A stretch of DNA of 8,211 nucleotides from an uncultured Collinsella sp. (GCA_900757465.1 CAAENY010000009.1:1-8211); one strand, 5' to 3'. Shown: positions 1 to 6,893, numbered from the stretch's first letter. Notes: generated by a model not told the origin, from the letters alone. Numbers and translations: made by a program.

Positions 1-1
1 A

Positions 2-139
2 AAATGTCCTAAGTGTGGCAACAATATTGTATTAAAAAAATCGTTTTATGGTTGTTCAAATTATCCTGAATGTAAGTTTACTTTAGCTGAACATTTTACT
101 ATAAACATTTTTTTCAAAGGATTGCTTAGTCCTAAATAA
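2..139 (+). CDS. C-terminal end of an AT-rich gene with a topoisomerase-type zinc finger (5' end outside window)
   Basis: An open frame enters from the left edge and stops at TAA 137-139, giving the last 45 residues of a protein. It reads KCPKCGNNIV, then a short basic stretch, then YGCSNYPECKFTLAEHF, then a hydrophobic tail. The C-x2-C ... C-x5-C pattern with the 'GCSNYPEC' signature matches the C4 zinc finger at the C terminus of type IA DNA topoisomerases. The same finger also occurs as a tail on some nuclease-like (NERD or Mrr-type) and helicase proteins, so the parent protein cannot be named. Base composition is about 26% GC, with AAA, TTA and TTT codons, against strongly GC-rich neighbours. 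That suggests recent acquisition from a low-GC donor. It is too short to be in most ORF lists, but the family match makes the reading frame credible. Confidence 0.72.
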   Translation, partial: KCPKCGNNIVLKKSFYGCSNYPECKFTLAEHFTINIFFKGLLSPK

Positions 140-154
140 CATGCACTTTCGCTG

Positions 155-184
155 GAGGGTCGCTGTTTGGCGGCCCTCTTTTTT
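155..184 (+). terminator. Rho-independent terminator upstream of alaS
   Basis: Arms at 155-163 and 170-178 form a 9-bp stem with one G-U pair around a 6-nt loop, followed directly by six T residues (179-184). It lies 15 nt after the stop of the AT-rich gene and insulates alaS from it. The stem is GC-rich like the host, not like the gene it now follows. Confidence 0.85.
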
Positions 185-210
185 GCGCTAGGGCGGTGGG
201 ATGGTAATAT
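182..210 (+). promoter_or_regulatory. Possible alaS promoter
   Basis: TAATAT at 205-210 matches four of six positions of a -10 box and is preceded by TG at 202-203 (extended -10 pattern). A weak -35-like TTTGCG sits 17 nt upstream at 182-187, overlapping the terminator T tract. Transcription would start near 217, giving a leader of about 40 nt. The match is weak and rests on motif and position only. Confidence 0.28.
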
Positions 211-241
211 CGTTACGTTTGAACTGTTTCGATGTGAAACC

Positions 242-247
242 GAGGAG
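242..247 (+). promoter_or_regulatory. Ribosome binding site that sets the alaS start
   Basis: GAGGAG lies 9 nt before ATG 257. It favours this ATG over the upstream in-frame TTG at 167, which falls inside the terminator loop, and over the in-frame ATG at 278, which has no such site. Confidence 0.75.
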
Positions 248-256
248 ATTCCCTCT

Positions 257-2914
257 ATGAGTGCTGACTACCCGTCAATGACTACGGCCGAGATTCGCTC
301 TAAGTTCCTCAACTTCTTTGAGGAGCGCGGTCTTAAACTCTATCCTTCTTCGTCCCTCGTTCCCGACGATCCTTCGCTGCTGCTCGCCAATGCCGGCATG
401 AACCAGTTTAAGGAGTACTACCAGGGCAAGAAGACCATGAAGGAGATCGGCGCAATCTCCTGTCAGAAGTGTGTTCGCACCAACGACATCGACTGCATCG
501 GCGAGGACGGCCGTCACCTGTCCTTCTTTGAGATGCTCGGCGATTTCTCCTTTGGCGGCGTCTCCAAGCAGCAGGCCTGCGCTTGGGCCTTTGAGCTCAT
601 CACCAAGGAGTTCAAGCTGCCGCTCGATCGCCTGTACTTCACCGTCTTTACCGAGGACGACGAGACCCATGACGTGTGGCGCTCCCTGGGCGTTGCCGAG
701 GACCACATCTCGCGTCTGGGCGAGGACGACAACTTCTGGGCCGCTGGCCCCACCGGCCCCTGCGGTCCGTGCTCCGAGATCTACTTTGACATGGGCGAGG
801 AGGTCGGTTGCGGCAGCCCTGACTGCAAGCCCGGCTGCGATTGCGACCGCTTCCTTGAGTTCTGGAACCTCGTGTTTACCCAGTACGATCGTCAAGAGGA
901 CGGCTCCATGCCGGAGCTGCCGCACCGCAACCTCGATACGGGCATGGGTCTGGAGCGCATGGCCGCTATCATGCAGCACAAAACCGCTAACTACGACGGC
1001 GATTTGATGCAGCACCTCATCAAGCTCGGTGAGGAGATCAGTGGCAAGACCTATGACGCCGACGATTACTCCGGCGCCAGCCGCTCCCTGCGCATCATCG
1101 CCGATCACTCCCGTGCCGTCGACTTTATGATCTCGGACGGCATCCTTCCCGGTAACGAGGGCCGCGAGTACGTCCTTCGCCGCCTGCTCCGCCGTGCCGT
1201 GTTCCACGGTCGTCTGCTGGGCATCGAGGGCGCCTTCCTGACCAAGTTTATCGACGAGGTCAACGCTCAGATGGGCGAGGCCTATCCCGAGCTGCTCAAG
1301 AACGTCGCGCTCGTTAAGGGCATCGTCGCCTCCGAGGAGGAGCGTTTCTCCACGACGCTCGACAACGGCCGCGTTTACCTGGACGAGGCCCTGGCCGCGC
1401 TCGCTGACGGCGCCGTGCTTCCGGGCGACGTTGCCTTTAAGCTGCACGATACCTTTGGTTTCCCCATCGACCTGACTGTCGAGATCGCCGGCACCGCCGG
1501 TCACGACGTCGATATGGACGGCTTCACCGCCTGCATGGAGGATCAGAAGGCCCGCGCCCGCGCCAACGCCAAGGGCGACGCTTGGGGCAGCTTCAACGAC
1601 GTGTGGGTCGAGCTTTCCGACAAGGTCGCTGCTACCGAGTTCGACGGCTATGACAACGACGTCATCGAGGGCGCCAAGGTTGTCGCCATCGTTCGCAACG
1701 GCGAGTCCGTCGAGTCCGCTGCCGCCGGCGAGGACGTCGAGGTCGTGCTCGACCGCACCCCGTTCTACGCCGAGATGGGTGGCCAGCAGGGTGACGCCGG
1801 TGAGCTTTCCGCCGAGGGCGTTGCGCTGACTGTTGCCGACACAAAGAACCACAACGGCCTGTATGCCCATGTCGCGCACGTTGCCGAGGGCACGCTGACC
1901 GTCGGTGCTACCGTGACCGCCGCGCTCGACGCCGAGCGCCGTGGTTTCCTACGCCGCAACCACACCGCCACCCACCTGCTCGACGCTGCGCTTAAGCAGG
2001 TCCTGGGCGAGCATGTCTCCCAGGCCGGCTCGCTGGTGACGCCCGAGCACCTGCGCTTTGACTTCACGCACTTCGAGGCCCTGTCCTCCGAGCAGCTCAA
2101 GGCTGTCGAGGACCTGGTCAACCAGCAGATCTTCGCTTCCAAGCCGGTCGTGACCCGCGTCATGGGCATCGACGAGGCCAAGGCTGCCGGCGCTGTCGCC
2201 CTCTTTGGCGAGAAGTACGGCGACGTCGTCCGCGTTGTCTCCGTAGGCGGCGAGGACCAGCCGTTCTCCCGCGAGCTCTGCGGTGGTACGCATGCCGCCA
2301 ACACCGCCGAGATCGGTCTGTTCAAGATCATCTCCGAGTCCTCCACGGGCTCCAACGTCCGCCGTATCGAGGCTGTGACCTCCAAGGGCGCTCTCGATTA
2401 CATGGCCGACCGCCTGGCACTCGTTGACGCCGCTGCCGCTGCGCTCAAGTGCCGCGTCGACGAGGTTCCCGCCCGCGTGGAGAATCTGCAGGCCGAGCTG
2501 CGCGAGACTTCCAACAAGCTCAAGAAGGCGCTCACCGGCGGCTCCTCCGATGCGATCTCCAGCGCCATCGAGGGTGCCGTCGAGCTCGACGGCTATAAGC
2601 TCGTCGTCGCTGAGCTCCAGGGCCTTGAGGCTGCTGACTTGCGCAATGTCTGGGATACCGTGCACCAGAAGGTCGCCGGCCCCGTCGCCTGCGTTGTTGC
2701 CAGCGTGACCGAGAAGGGCACCCCGGCCCTGCTTGCCGCTGGCTCCGATGACGCCGTGAAGGCCGGTTTCCACGCCGGCAACGTGATCAAGCAGATCGCG
2801 GGCCTGGTCGACGGTCGCGGTGGCGGTCGTCCCAACATGGCCCAGGCCGGTGGCAAGAACGCCGCCGGTATCGCCGATGCCCTCGCGGCCGCCAAGACCG
2901 CGCTCGGCGCCTAA
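257..2914 (+). CDS. alaS: Alanyl-tRNA synthetase (AlaRS)
   Basis: Cytoplasmic class II synthetase that activates alanine with ATP, charges tRNA-Ala and hydrolyses mischarged Ser/Gly-tRNA. The protein is 885 residues, normal for bacterial AlaRS. The N-terminal catalytic core shows TAEIRSKFLNFFEERG, LVPDDPSLLLANAGMNQF, the FFEMLGDFSFGG motif (residues 90-101) and GPTGPCGPCSEIYFD (164-178). A Cys-rich insert (C185, C190, C194, C196) precedes the FWNLVF strand and is common in bacterial AlaRS. The editing domain carries the zinc-binding HTATH (H569, H573) and CGGTH (C675, H679). The C-Ala domain ends with GRGGGRPNMAQAGG (853-866). Start chosen at ATG 257 by the ribosome binding site and by alignment to family N termini. 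It is the first gene of a six-gene run; ruvX begins 17 nt after its stop. Confidence 0.98.
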   Translation: MSADYPSMTTAEIRSKFLNFFEERGLKLYPSSSLVPDDPSLLLANAGMNQFKEYYQGKKTMKEIGAISCQKCVRTNDIDCIGEDGRHLSFFEMLGDFSFGGVSKQQACAWAFELITKEFKLPLDRLYFTVFTEDDETHDVWRSLGVAEDHISRLGEDDNFWAAGPTGPCGPCSEIYFDMGEEVGCGSPDCKPGCDCDRFLEFWNLVFTQYDRQEDGSMPELPHRNLDTGMGLERMAAIMQHKTANYDGDLMQHLIKLGEEISGKTYDADDYSGASRSLRIIADHSRAVDFMISDGILPGNEGREYVLRRLLRRAVFHGRLLGIEGAFLTKFIDEVNAQMGEAYPELLKNVALVKGIVASEEERFSTTLDNGRVYLDEALAALADGAVLPGDVAFKLHDTFGFPIDLTVEIAGTAGHDVDMDGFTACMEDQKARARANAKGDAWGSFNDVWVELSDKVAATEFDGYDNDVIEGAKVVAIVRNGESVESAAAGEDVEVVLDRTPFYAEMGGQQGDAGELSAEGVALTVADTKNHNGLYAHVAHVAEGTLTVGATVTAALDAERRGFLRRNHTATHLLDAALKQVLGEHVSQAGSLVTPEHLRFDFTHFEALSSEQLKAVEDLVNQQIFASKPVVTRVMGIDEAKAAGAVALFGEKYGDVVRVVSVGGEDQPFSRELCGGTHAANTAEIGLFKIISESSTGSNVRRIEAVTSKGALDYMADRLALVDAAAAALKCRVDEVPARVENLQAELRETSNKLKKALTGGSSDAISSAIEGAVELDGYKLVVAELQGLEAADLRNVWDTVHQKVAGPVACVVASVTEKGTPALLAAGSDDAVKAGFHAGNVIKQIAGLVDGRGGGRPNMAQAGGKNAAGIADALAAAKTALGA

Positions 2915-2931
2915 GAACCTAAGTAGTCGCT

Positions 2932-3360
2932 GTGGTCGCGCTCGCACTGGACATAGGGGAGACCAGGATTGGCATCGCCGTCTCGAGCCGTGATGGCAAG
3001 ATGGCGATGCCTGTCAAGGTGCTTCCGGCTGCCGAGGTCACCGGTATGGCAAAGACGTTTCGCTACCTGGTCGAGGACTATGAGCCCGACATCCTGGTAA
3101 GCGGACGTCCCTTGACCATGGCCGGTGAGCCCGGCCCCCAGGCCGAGCGCGTCGCCGCCGTGGCCCAAAAGATTGCCGACGAGCTCGAACTTCCGCTGGA
3201 GTTTGAGGATGAGCGTCTGTCCTCGCAGGAGGCCAAACGAATCCTGCGAGAGCAGGGGCTCAACGAAAAGCAGATGAGGGGCAAGATTGACATGATCGCC
3301 GCCAGCCTGTTCTTGCAGACATGGCTCGATCGTAAAAACGAGGAGGTTCAGCATGCCTAG
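2932..3360 (+). CDS. ruvX: RuvX/YqgF-family nuclease, 16S rRNA 5'-end maturation
   Basis: Small RNase H-fold protein of 142 residues, the usual size for YqgF/RuvX. The family is known for pre-16S rRNA processing in E. coli; the older 'Holliday junction resolvase' label is by homology. Visible motifs are LALDIGETRIGIAVS at the N terminus, ILVSGRPLTMAGEPGPQAERV (54-74; usual form VGLPLNMDG..PQA), FEDERLSSQEA (91-101) and KIDMIAASLFLQ (118-129). The three acidic active-site residues would be D7, E94 and D120. GTG 2932 is the only sensible start: an in-frame TAA lies at 2920 and no other start codon intervenes. No good ribosome binding site precedes it, so translation probably depends on ribosomes finishing alaS. 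It overlaps mltG by 8 nt. Confidence 0.94.
   Translation: MVALALDIGETRIGIAVSSRDGKMAMPVKVLPAAEVTGMAKTFRYLVEDYEPDILVSGRPLTMAGEPGPQAERVAAVAQKIADELELPLEFEDERLSSQEAKRILREQGLNEKQMRGKIDMIAASLFLQTWLDRKNEEVQHA
3341..3346 (+). promoter_or_regulatory. Ribosome binding site for mltG inside ruvX
   Basis: A perfect AGGAGG sits 6 nt before ATG 3353, within the last codons of ruvX. It fixes the mltG start and supports the 8-nt overlap. Confidence 0.85.
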
Positions 3361-4708
3361 CGCTTCCGATCCGCGCCAGCAGAATCGTTCACGGAAGCCC
3401 GTGCCGCGCCCTGCTCAGCCTGGCCAGCGCCCGGCGCAGCCGACGCAGCGTTCGGCTCAGCCTGCTCAGCGTGCTGCTCAACAGCCCGCCGCTCGTCCCG
3501 CGCAGCCTGCTGGCGGCGCTCGTTTTAAGCAGCAGGCTCCTGCCCAGCGCACGCAGGGGCAGTCCCGGCAATCGCGCTCCCACGCACATCACGCTCATGG
3601 CTCGCACGGTGTTGCTCCGGCCACGCGCTCGAGCTATAACACGCGCGCCCGCCGCGGCGCCCAAAAGAAAAGCTCACCGGTGCCTATGATGATCGGTGGC
3701 GTCGTCGCCGTGCTTGCGCTTGTCGCGATCGTTTTCTTTGTCGTGCCAGCCGTCAAGGGTTTCTTTGCCGGTGAGGATGCGAAAGTCGTTGCAGGCCAGC
3801 AGGTTACTATCACGATTCCCGATGGTGCTTCGGGCGACACTATCGCCTCGATTCTCTCTGAGAACCATATCGTCGAAAATCCCAAGGATTATTACGCGGC
3901 GGTCAAAAAGCTCAACGCCGATATGTCGCTCAAGCCGGGTAAGTATTCGTTTACCACGCTCATGGACGCGACCAAGGTCGTTCAGCAGCTCATGGAAGGC
4001 CCCAATGCGGGCTCCGATGCGCTGACTATCCCTGAGGGCCTGACGGTTGACCAGGTCGCCGATCGCGTGGCCAAGGCATACGACGGTATCTCCAAGGAAG
4101 ACTTCCTCAATCAGGCTAAGGCGAGCAATTATGTGAATGATTACGCCTTCCTTAAGGACGCCGCGAACGATTCACTCGAGGGCTTCCTATTCCCCAAGAC
4201 TTATTCGTTGGGTAAGGACCCGTCTGCCGATGATGTGATTCGCGCCATGCTTGACCAGTTCAACGCCGAGTACAAATCGCTCGATTTCGCCAGCTGCGAG
4301 GCAAAGATCAAGGAGCGCTATGGCGTGGAGATGTCCGATTACGACATCGTTAACCTTGCCTCGATCGTCGAGCGCGAGGGCCTCAACGCCGACCAGCGCG
4401 CGCATGTGGCCTCGGTCTTCTACAACCGCCTGGCCGGCAAGCTCGATGGTCTGCGCTACCTCAACAGCGACGCCACCATGATGTACGTCACCGGTGGCGA
4501 GGTTACCGCCGATGACCTGCAGAGCGATAGCCCGTATAACACCTATAAGCACGAGGGTCTGCCGCCTACGCCCATCTGCTCTCCGTCGCTCGAGGCGCTC
4601 AAGGCTACCCTTGAGCCGACCGACTCCGATGACCTGTATTTCTACATTACACAGGACGAGGAGTATTTCTCGAAGACCTACGAAGAGCACCAACAGTCTT
4701 GGAATTAG
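3353..4708 (+). CDS. mltG: Endolytic murein transglycosylase MltG (YceG family)
   Basis: Inner-membrane lytic transglycosylase that cleaves nascent peptidoglycan strands and so ends glycan elongation. The protein is 451 residues, longer than the E. coli form because of its N terminus. Residues 1-108 form a basic, disordered cytoplasmic tail rich in Pro, Gln, Ala and Arg. The tail contains a seven-residue repeat and a His-rich patch (77-85). One transmembrane helix follows at about 111-133, then the extracytoplasmic YceG domain. The active-site region reads NLASIVEREG (334-343); E340 matches the family catalytic Glu by motif. Downstream signatures include VASVFYNRLAGKLDG, SDATMMYVTG, SPYNTYKHEGLPPTPICSP and a C-terminal YFYITQDEEYFSKTYEEH. 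Start fixed by AGGAGG at 3341. The next gene begins one base after its stop. Confidence 0.95.
   Translation: MPSASDPRQQNRSRKPVPRPAQPGQRPAQPTQRSAQPAQRAAQQPAARPAQPAGGARFKQQAPAQRTQGQSRQSRSHAHHAHGSHGVAPATRSSYNTRARRGAQKKSSPVPMMIGGVVAVLALVAIVFFVVPAVKGFFAGEDAKVVAGQQVTITIPDGASGDTIASILSENHIVENPKDYYAAVKKLNADMSLKPGKYSFTTLMDATKVVQQLMEGPNAGSDALTIPEGLTVDQVADRVAKAYDGISKEDFLNQAKASNYVNDYAFLKDAANDSLEGFLFPKTYSLGKDPSADDVIRAMLDQFNAEYKSLDFASCEAKIKERYGVEMSDYDIVNLASIVEREGLNADQRAHVASVFYNRLAGKLDGLRYLNSDATMMYVTGGEVTADDLQSDSPYNTYKHEGLPPTPICSPSLEALKATLEPTDSDDLYFYITQDEEYFSKTYEEHQQSWN
3410..3517 (+). repeat. In-frame tandem repeat encoding a seven-residue PAQPxQR unit
   Basis: Five consecutive units of 21-24 bases within mltG encode PAQPGQR, PAQPTQR, SAQPAQR, AAQQPAAR and PAQPAGG (residues 20-55). 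The units are degenerate at the DNA level (cag/caa, cct/ccg/ccc, cgc/cgt), so the repeat is conserved mainly as protein. Confidence 0.8.
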
Positions 4709-4709
4709 C

Positions 4710-5207
4710 ATGAGGATTTTTAGCCCCAAACGATACGTTGCCTCGGTCGATCGCATCGACCTTGATACCCTGTGGGCCGACGGCAAACGCGCCATTCTGC
4801 TCGATCGCGATAACACCCTGGTGCCGCGCGACACCGAGCAGGTTCCCGCCGCGGTTTCCGCCTGGCTCGATACCGCCCGCGCCAAAGGCTTTAAGCTGTG
4901 CATGGTGTCCAACAACTGGCATCGCGACCAGGTCATGAGCTCTGCACGCAAGCTGGGACTCGAGGCCATCAGCCACGCCATGAAGCCGGCGCCGTTTGCC
5001 CTCAAGGCGGGTCTTAAGCGCCTCGGCGCCACGGCCGACGAGGCGGTGCTGATCGGTGATCAGCTCTACACTGACGTGTGGAGCGGCAATTTTGCCGGCG
5101 TCGACACTATCCTGGTTAAGCCGCAGGCAACCCAGGACCTGTGGTACACGCAGATCTTCCGTATCTTTGAGCGCCGGGCCCTGCGCGACCTTCCCTGCGA
5201 GGAATAG
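4710..5207 (+). CDS. yqeG: YqeG-family HAD phosphatase (HAD superfamily, subfamily IIIA)
   Basis: Small soluble haloacid dehalogenase-type phosphatase of 165 residues, typical for YqeG. All four HAD motifs are visible: LLDRDNTLV with nucleophile D32 and acid/base D34; VSNN with S67; K92 in AMKPAP; and GDQLYTD with D117 and D122 as metal ligands. The opening SPKRYVASVDRIDLDTLWADG resembles YqeG N termini. Some homologues act on phosphatidylglycerophosphate and others have no known substrate, so the substrate here is unknown. Start at ATG 4710, one base after the mltG stop; the frame is open further upstream but only as an overlap with mltG. There is no clear ribosome binding site, consistent with coupling. 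In Bacillus yqeG also sits near a shikimate gene (aroD/aroE), echoing its position before aroK here. Confidence 0.9.
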   Translation: MRIFSPKRYVASVDRIDLDTLWADGKRAILLDRDNTLVPRDTEQVPAAVSAWLDTARAKGFKLCMVSNNWHRDQVMSSARKLGLEAISHAMKPAPFALKAGLKRLGATADEAVLIGDQLYTDVWSGNFAGVDTILVKPQATQDLWYTQIFRIFERRALRDLPCEE

Positions 5208-5215
5208 GTCTCGCT

Positions 5216-5749
5216 ATGTCCCAGCACACTAAACACGGCTGCGACCATATCTTCTTTATCGGCTTTTTGGGCGCGGGCAAATCGACGCTCGCGCGCAACG
5301 TCGGCACTATGTTCAAGCGGCGTTTTATCGATACCGATCGCCTGGTCGTGCGCCGCTGCGGCAAGTCAGTAACCGAGATTTTTGAGACCGAGGGCGAGGA
5401 TCGTTTTCGTGAGCTCGAGACCTCGGCGCTCCGTTCGCTCCAAAGCGAGCGCAGCCTGTTGGTTTCGTGCGGGGGCGGTATTGTCGAGACGCCGGTGAAT
5501 ATTGAGCTGATGCACGAAATGGGTACGTGCGTGTACCTCGAGGGCGACTTCGAGGATTCGATTCGCCAGATTCGTCGGTCCGACACGCGCCCCGATTTCC
5601 GCTCGCCCGAGCATGCCGCGCGTCTGTTTGAGCATCGCCGTCCGCTGTATCGCCAGGCCGCCGATATTACCCTTGATATTCGCAACAAGTCCTTCGAGGA
5701 CGTTTCCTACCTTTGTGCCGAGATGCTTTTGGAGCGTGGACTGCTATGA
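5216..5749 (+). CDS. aroK: Shikimate kinase
   Basis: Cytoplasmic P-loop kinase that phosphorylates shikimate at the 3-hydroxyl, the fifth step of chorismate synthesis. The protein is 177 residues. Walker A is GFLGAGKST (16-24). The substrate-binding DTD is at 39-41 in FIDTDRL, followed by FRELE with R65 (the usual shikimate-contacting Arg), SCGGGIV (84-90) and RRPLYRQAADITLDI (141-155) with the C-terminal shikimate Arg. The LID segment reads RRSDTRPDF where many homologues have RPLL. All key residues appear intact, so it should be active. It starts 8 nt after the yqeG-type gene; a weak AGGA lies at 5200-5203. Its TGA stop overlaps the ATG of the next gene (ATGA, 5746-5749), so the two are translationally coupled. 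Confidence 0.95.
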   Translation: MSQHTKHGCDHIFFIGFLGAGKSTLARNVGTMFKRRFIDTDRLVVRRCGKSVTEIFETEGEDRFRELETSALRSLQSERSLLVSCGGGIVETPVNIELMHEMGTCVYLEGDFEDSIRQIRRSDTRPDFRSPEHAARLFEHRRPLYRQAADITLDIRNKSFEDVSYLCAEMLLERGLL

Positions 5750-6855
5750 TTCGCCGTCAACTGATCAATTTCCAAAACCGCAGTGTCGATGTCCGCGTCG
5801 GATTGGGCGCGTTCGAGGAGCTGCCGCGCATGTTTGCCTCGGCTGTGGGCAAGCCTAAGCGCGCGATGGTGGTTTGGAACGACGCCACATCCGAGCGTTT
5901 TGGTGAGGTCGTCGAGCATGCGCTGGTTGATGCCGGTTTTGCCGTGTCGCCGCTAGTCCTCGAGGTTTCGCCTGCTGGTGCCACGCTGGCCGATGCTGAT
6001 GCTATCTTTGGCGCCCTGTCTGCCAACGGCGTTACCTGCGACGATCTGGTTGTCGCCGTTGGCGATGCCGCAACCTGCTCGGTTGTTAGCTGGTGCGCCA
6101 ACCAGTGGTGTGGCCGAACCGAGTGCGCGCTGCTGCCGACGACCTTCGACGCCATGCTCACGGTCGCGACGACCATGAAGCCGCTCGTCGCCTCGTCGGC
6201 CAATGCGCTTCCCGCTATCGCGTTCCGTCCCGAACCGGGTTTGGTCGTGTGTGACCTCGATCTTGTTCGCGAGGCGGACCCCGAGGACCTCAAGCTCGGC
6301 TATGCGGTACTTGTTGGCACCATGCTTTCGAGCAGCAAGTCCCGCTGGAATCAGTTTATTGAGACCGTCCCCGAGATTCTCGCGGGCGAGGAGGTCGCGC
6401 TCGTCAATGCCGTTCAATGGTCTCAGACTGCTCGCAAGGACGTACTGATGGCCACGAACCCGAGCGCCCGCCATGCGCTCGATTTTGGCAAGACGGGGGA
6501 GCGTACCTTGCGCGCTTGCTTGGGCGATGCCGCTTCGCAGGTCCCTGCCTACCAGCTGTTGTCCGAGGGCATGCGCTTTGAGGCGCGCCTTGCCCACGAC
6601 GCCTGCGACTTCGATATCGATTACGTCTTTGAGGTCGATGACTGTCTGGAGGACTTTGGTATTGAGGAACTTGCCTTCGATCTGGAGCCTGCCGCATATA
6701 TCGAGGAGTTCCGCAGACAGCAGTTCGCGCGCTCAAACCGCAGCATGCTGCCGCTGCCCGCGGCACTCGGCGCAATTCGCCTAACGAACGTTGAGGACGA
6801 GGTTCTTGAGCGCCATGCTCACGCCTACTTGGCTTCTCGTAAAGAACTTCTCTAA
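5746..6855 (+). CDS. 3-dehydroquinate synthase (AroB)-family protein with active-site residues apparently lost
   Basis: The protein is 369 residues, close to normal AroB length, and collinear with the family. An N-terminal NAD-domain-like part contains VDVRVGLGAFEELP, DDLVVAVGDAA (G106-D107) and LLPTTFDAML (P131-T133, the family PTT). A segment aligning with the IDLD strand follows (VVCDLDLV), then a helical C-terminal half. Expected catalytic signatures are missing. The GGGVVGD glycine run is only AVGD; the DSSVGGKTGVN loop is TVATTMKPLVA; the AEVIKYG zinc Glu and Lys become V188 and G191; GHTFGHAIE becomes GKTGERTLR (249-255 region); the HGEAV zinc His becomes S273. It is unlikely to make dehydroquinate in the known way. 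It might be a diverged enzyme with another substrate or a regulatory pseudoenzyme. The frame is intact and coupled by ATGA to aroK, so it is not an obvious pseudogene. Automatic annotation would probably call it aroB. Confidence 0.82.
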   Translation: MIRRQLINFQNRSVDVRVGLGAFEELPRMFASAVGKPKRAMVVWNDATSERFGEVVEHALVDAGFAVSPLVLEVSPAGATLADADAIFGALSANGVTCDDLVVAVGDAATCSVVSWCANQWCGRTECALLPTTFDAMLTVATTMKPLVASSANALPAIAFRPEPGLVVCDLDLVREADPEDLKLGYAVLVGTMLSSSKSRWNQFIETVPEILAGEEVALVNAVQWSQTARKDVLMATNPSARHALDFGKTGERTLRACLGDAASQVPAYQLLSEGMRFEARLAHDACDFDIDYVFEVDDCLEDFGIEELAFDLEPAAYIEEFRRQQFARSNRSMLPLPAALGAIRLTNVEDEVLERHAHAYLASRKELL

Positions 6856-6861
6856 GATTTA

Positions 6862-6887
6862 TTGACTTCCATCGTCTTTCGTATCAT
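6862..6887 (+). promoter_or_regulatory. Possible promoter of the M24 peptidase gene
   Basis: TTGACT at 6862-6867 is a good -35 box. TATCAT at 6882-6887 is a five-of-six -10 box, but the spacer is only 14 nt. A spacing of 17 nt gives the poorer CATGTT (6885-6890). An alternative -35, TTTATT at 6858-6863, is 18 nt from TATCAT. Transcription would begin near 6894, at the base of the hairpin described next. Confidence 0.42.
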
Positions 6888-6893
6888 GTTGAG

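Noticed and set aside
167..256. N-terminal extension of AlaRS from TTG 167
   Set aside because: The codon is inside the terminator loop and the added 30 residues have no homology. ATG 257 has a good ribosome binding site.
185..256. T-box riboswitch in the alaS leader (AGGGCGGTGGG at 190-200 resembles part of the T-box sequence)
   Set aside because: The conserved AGGGTGGNACCGCG box is not present, the leader is far too short, and the nearby terminator lies upstream of this motif rather than downstream.
275..1879. A 534-codon open frame on the minus strand opposite alaS
   Set aside because: It is the antisense shadow of alaS in GC-rich codon use. The translation is low-complexity Leu/Val/Gly/Ala with no family motif, and alaS on the plus strand is unambiguous.
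1949..2947. A 332-codon minus-strand frame across the end of alaS
   Set aside because: It is an antisense shadow with no recognisable domain, and it lies over the conserved AlaRS editing and C-Ala domains.
4494..4709. N-terminal extension of the HAD phosphatase into mltG
   Set aside because: The added 72 residues are an Arg/Ser-rich out-of-frame reading of mltG. YqeG proteins begin just before the segment encoded from 4710.
5713..5745. Start of the AroB-like protein at 5713 instead of 5746
   Set aside because: It would add 11 residues overlapping aroK. The ATGA overlap at 5746-5749 is the usual coupled arrangement and fits AroB N termini.
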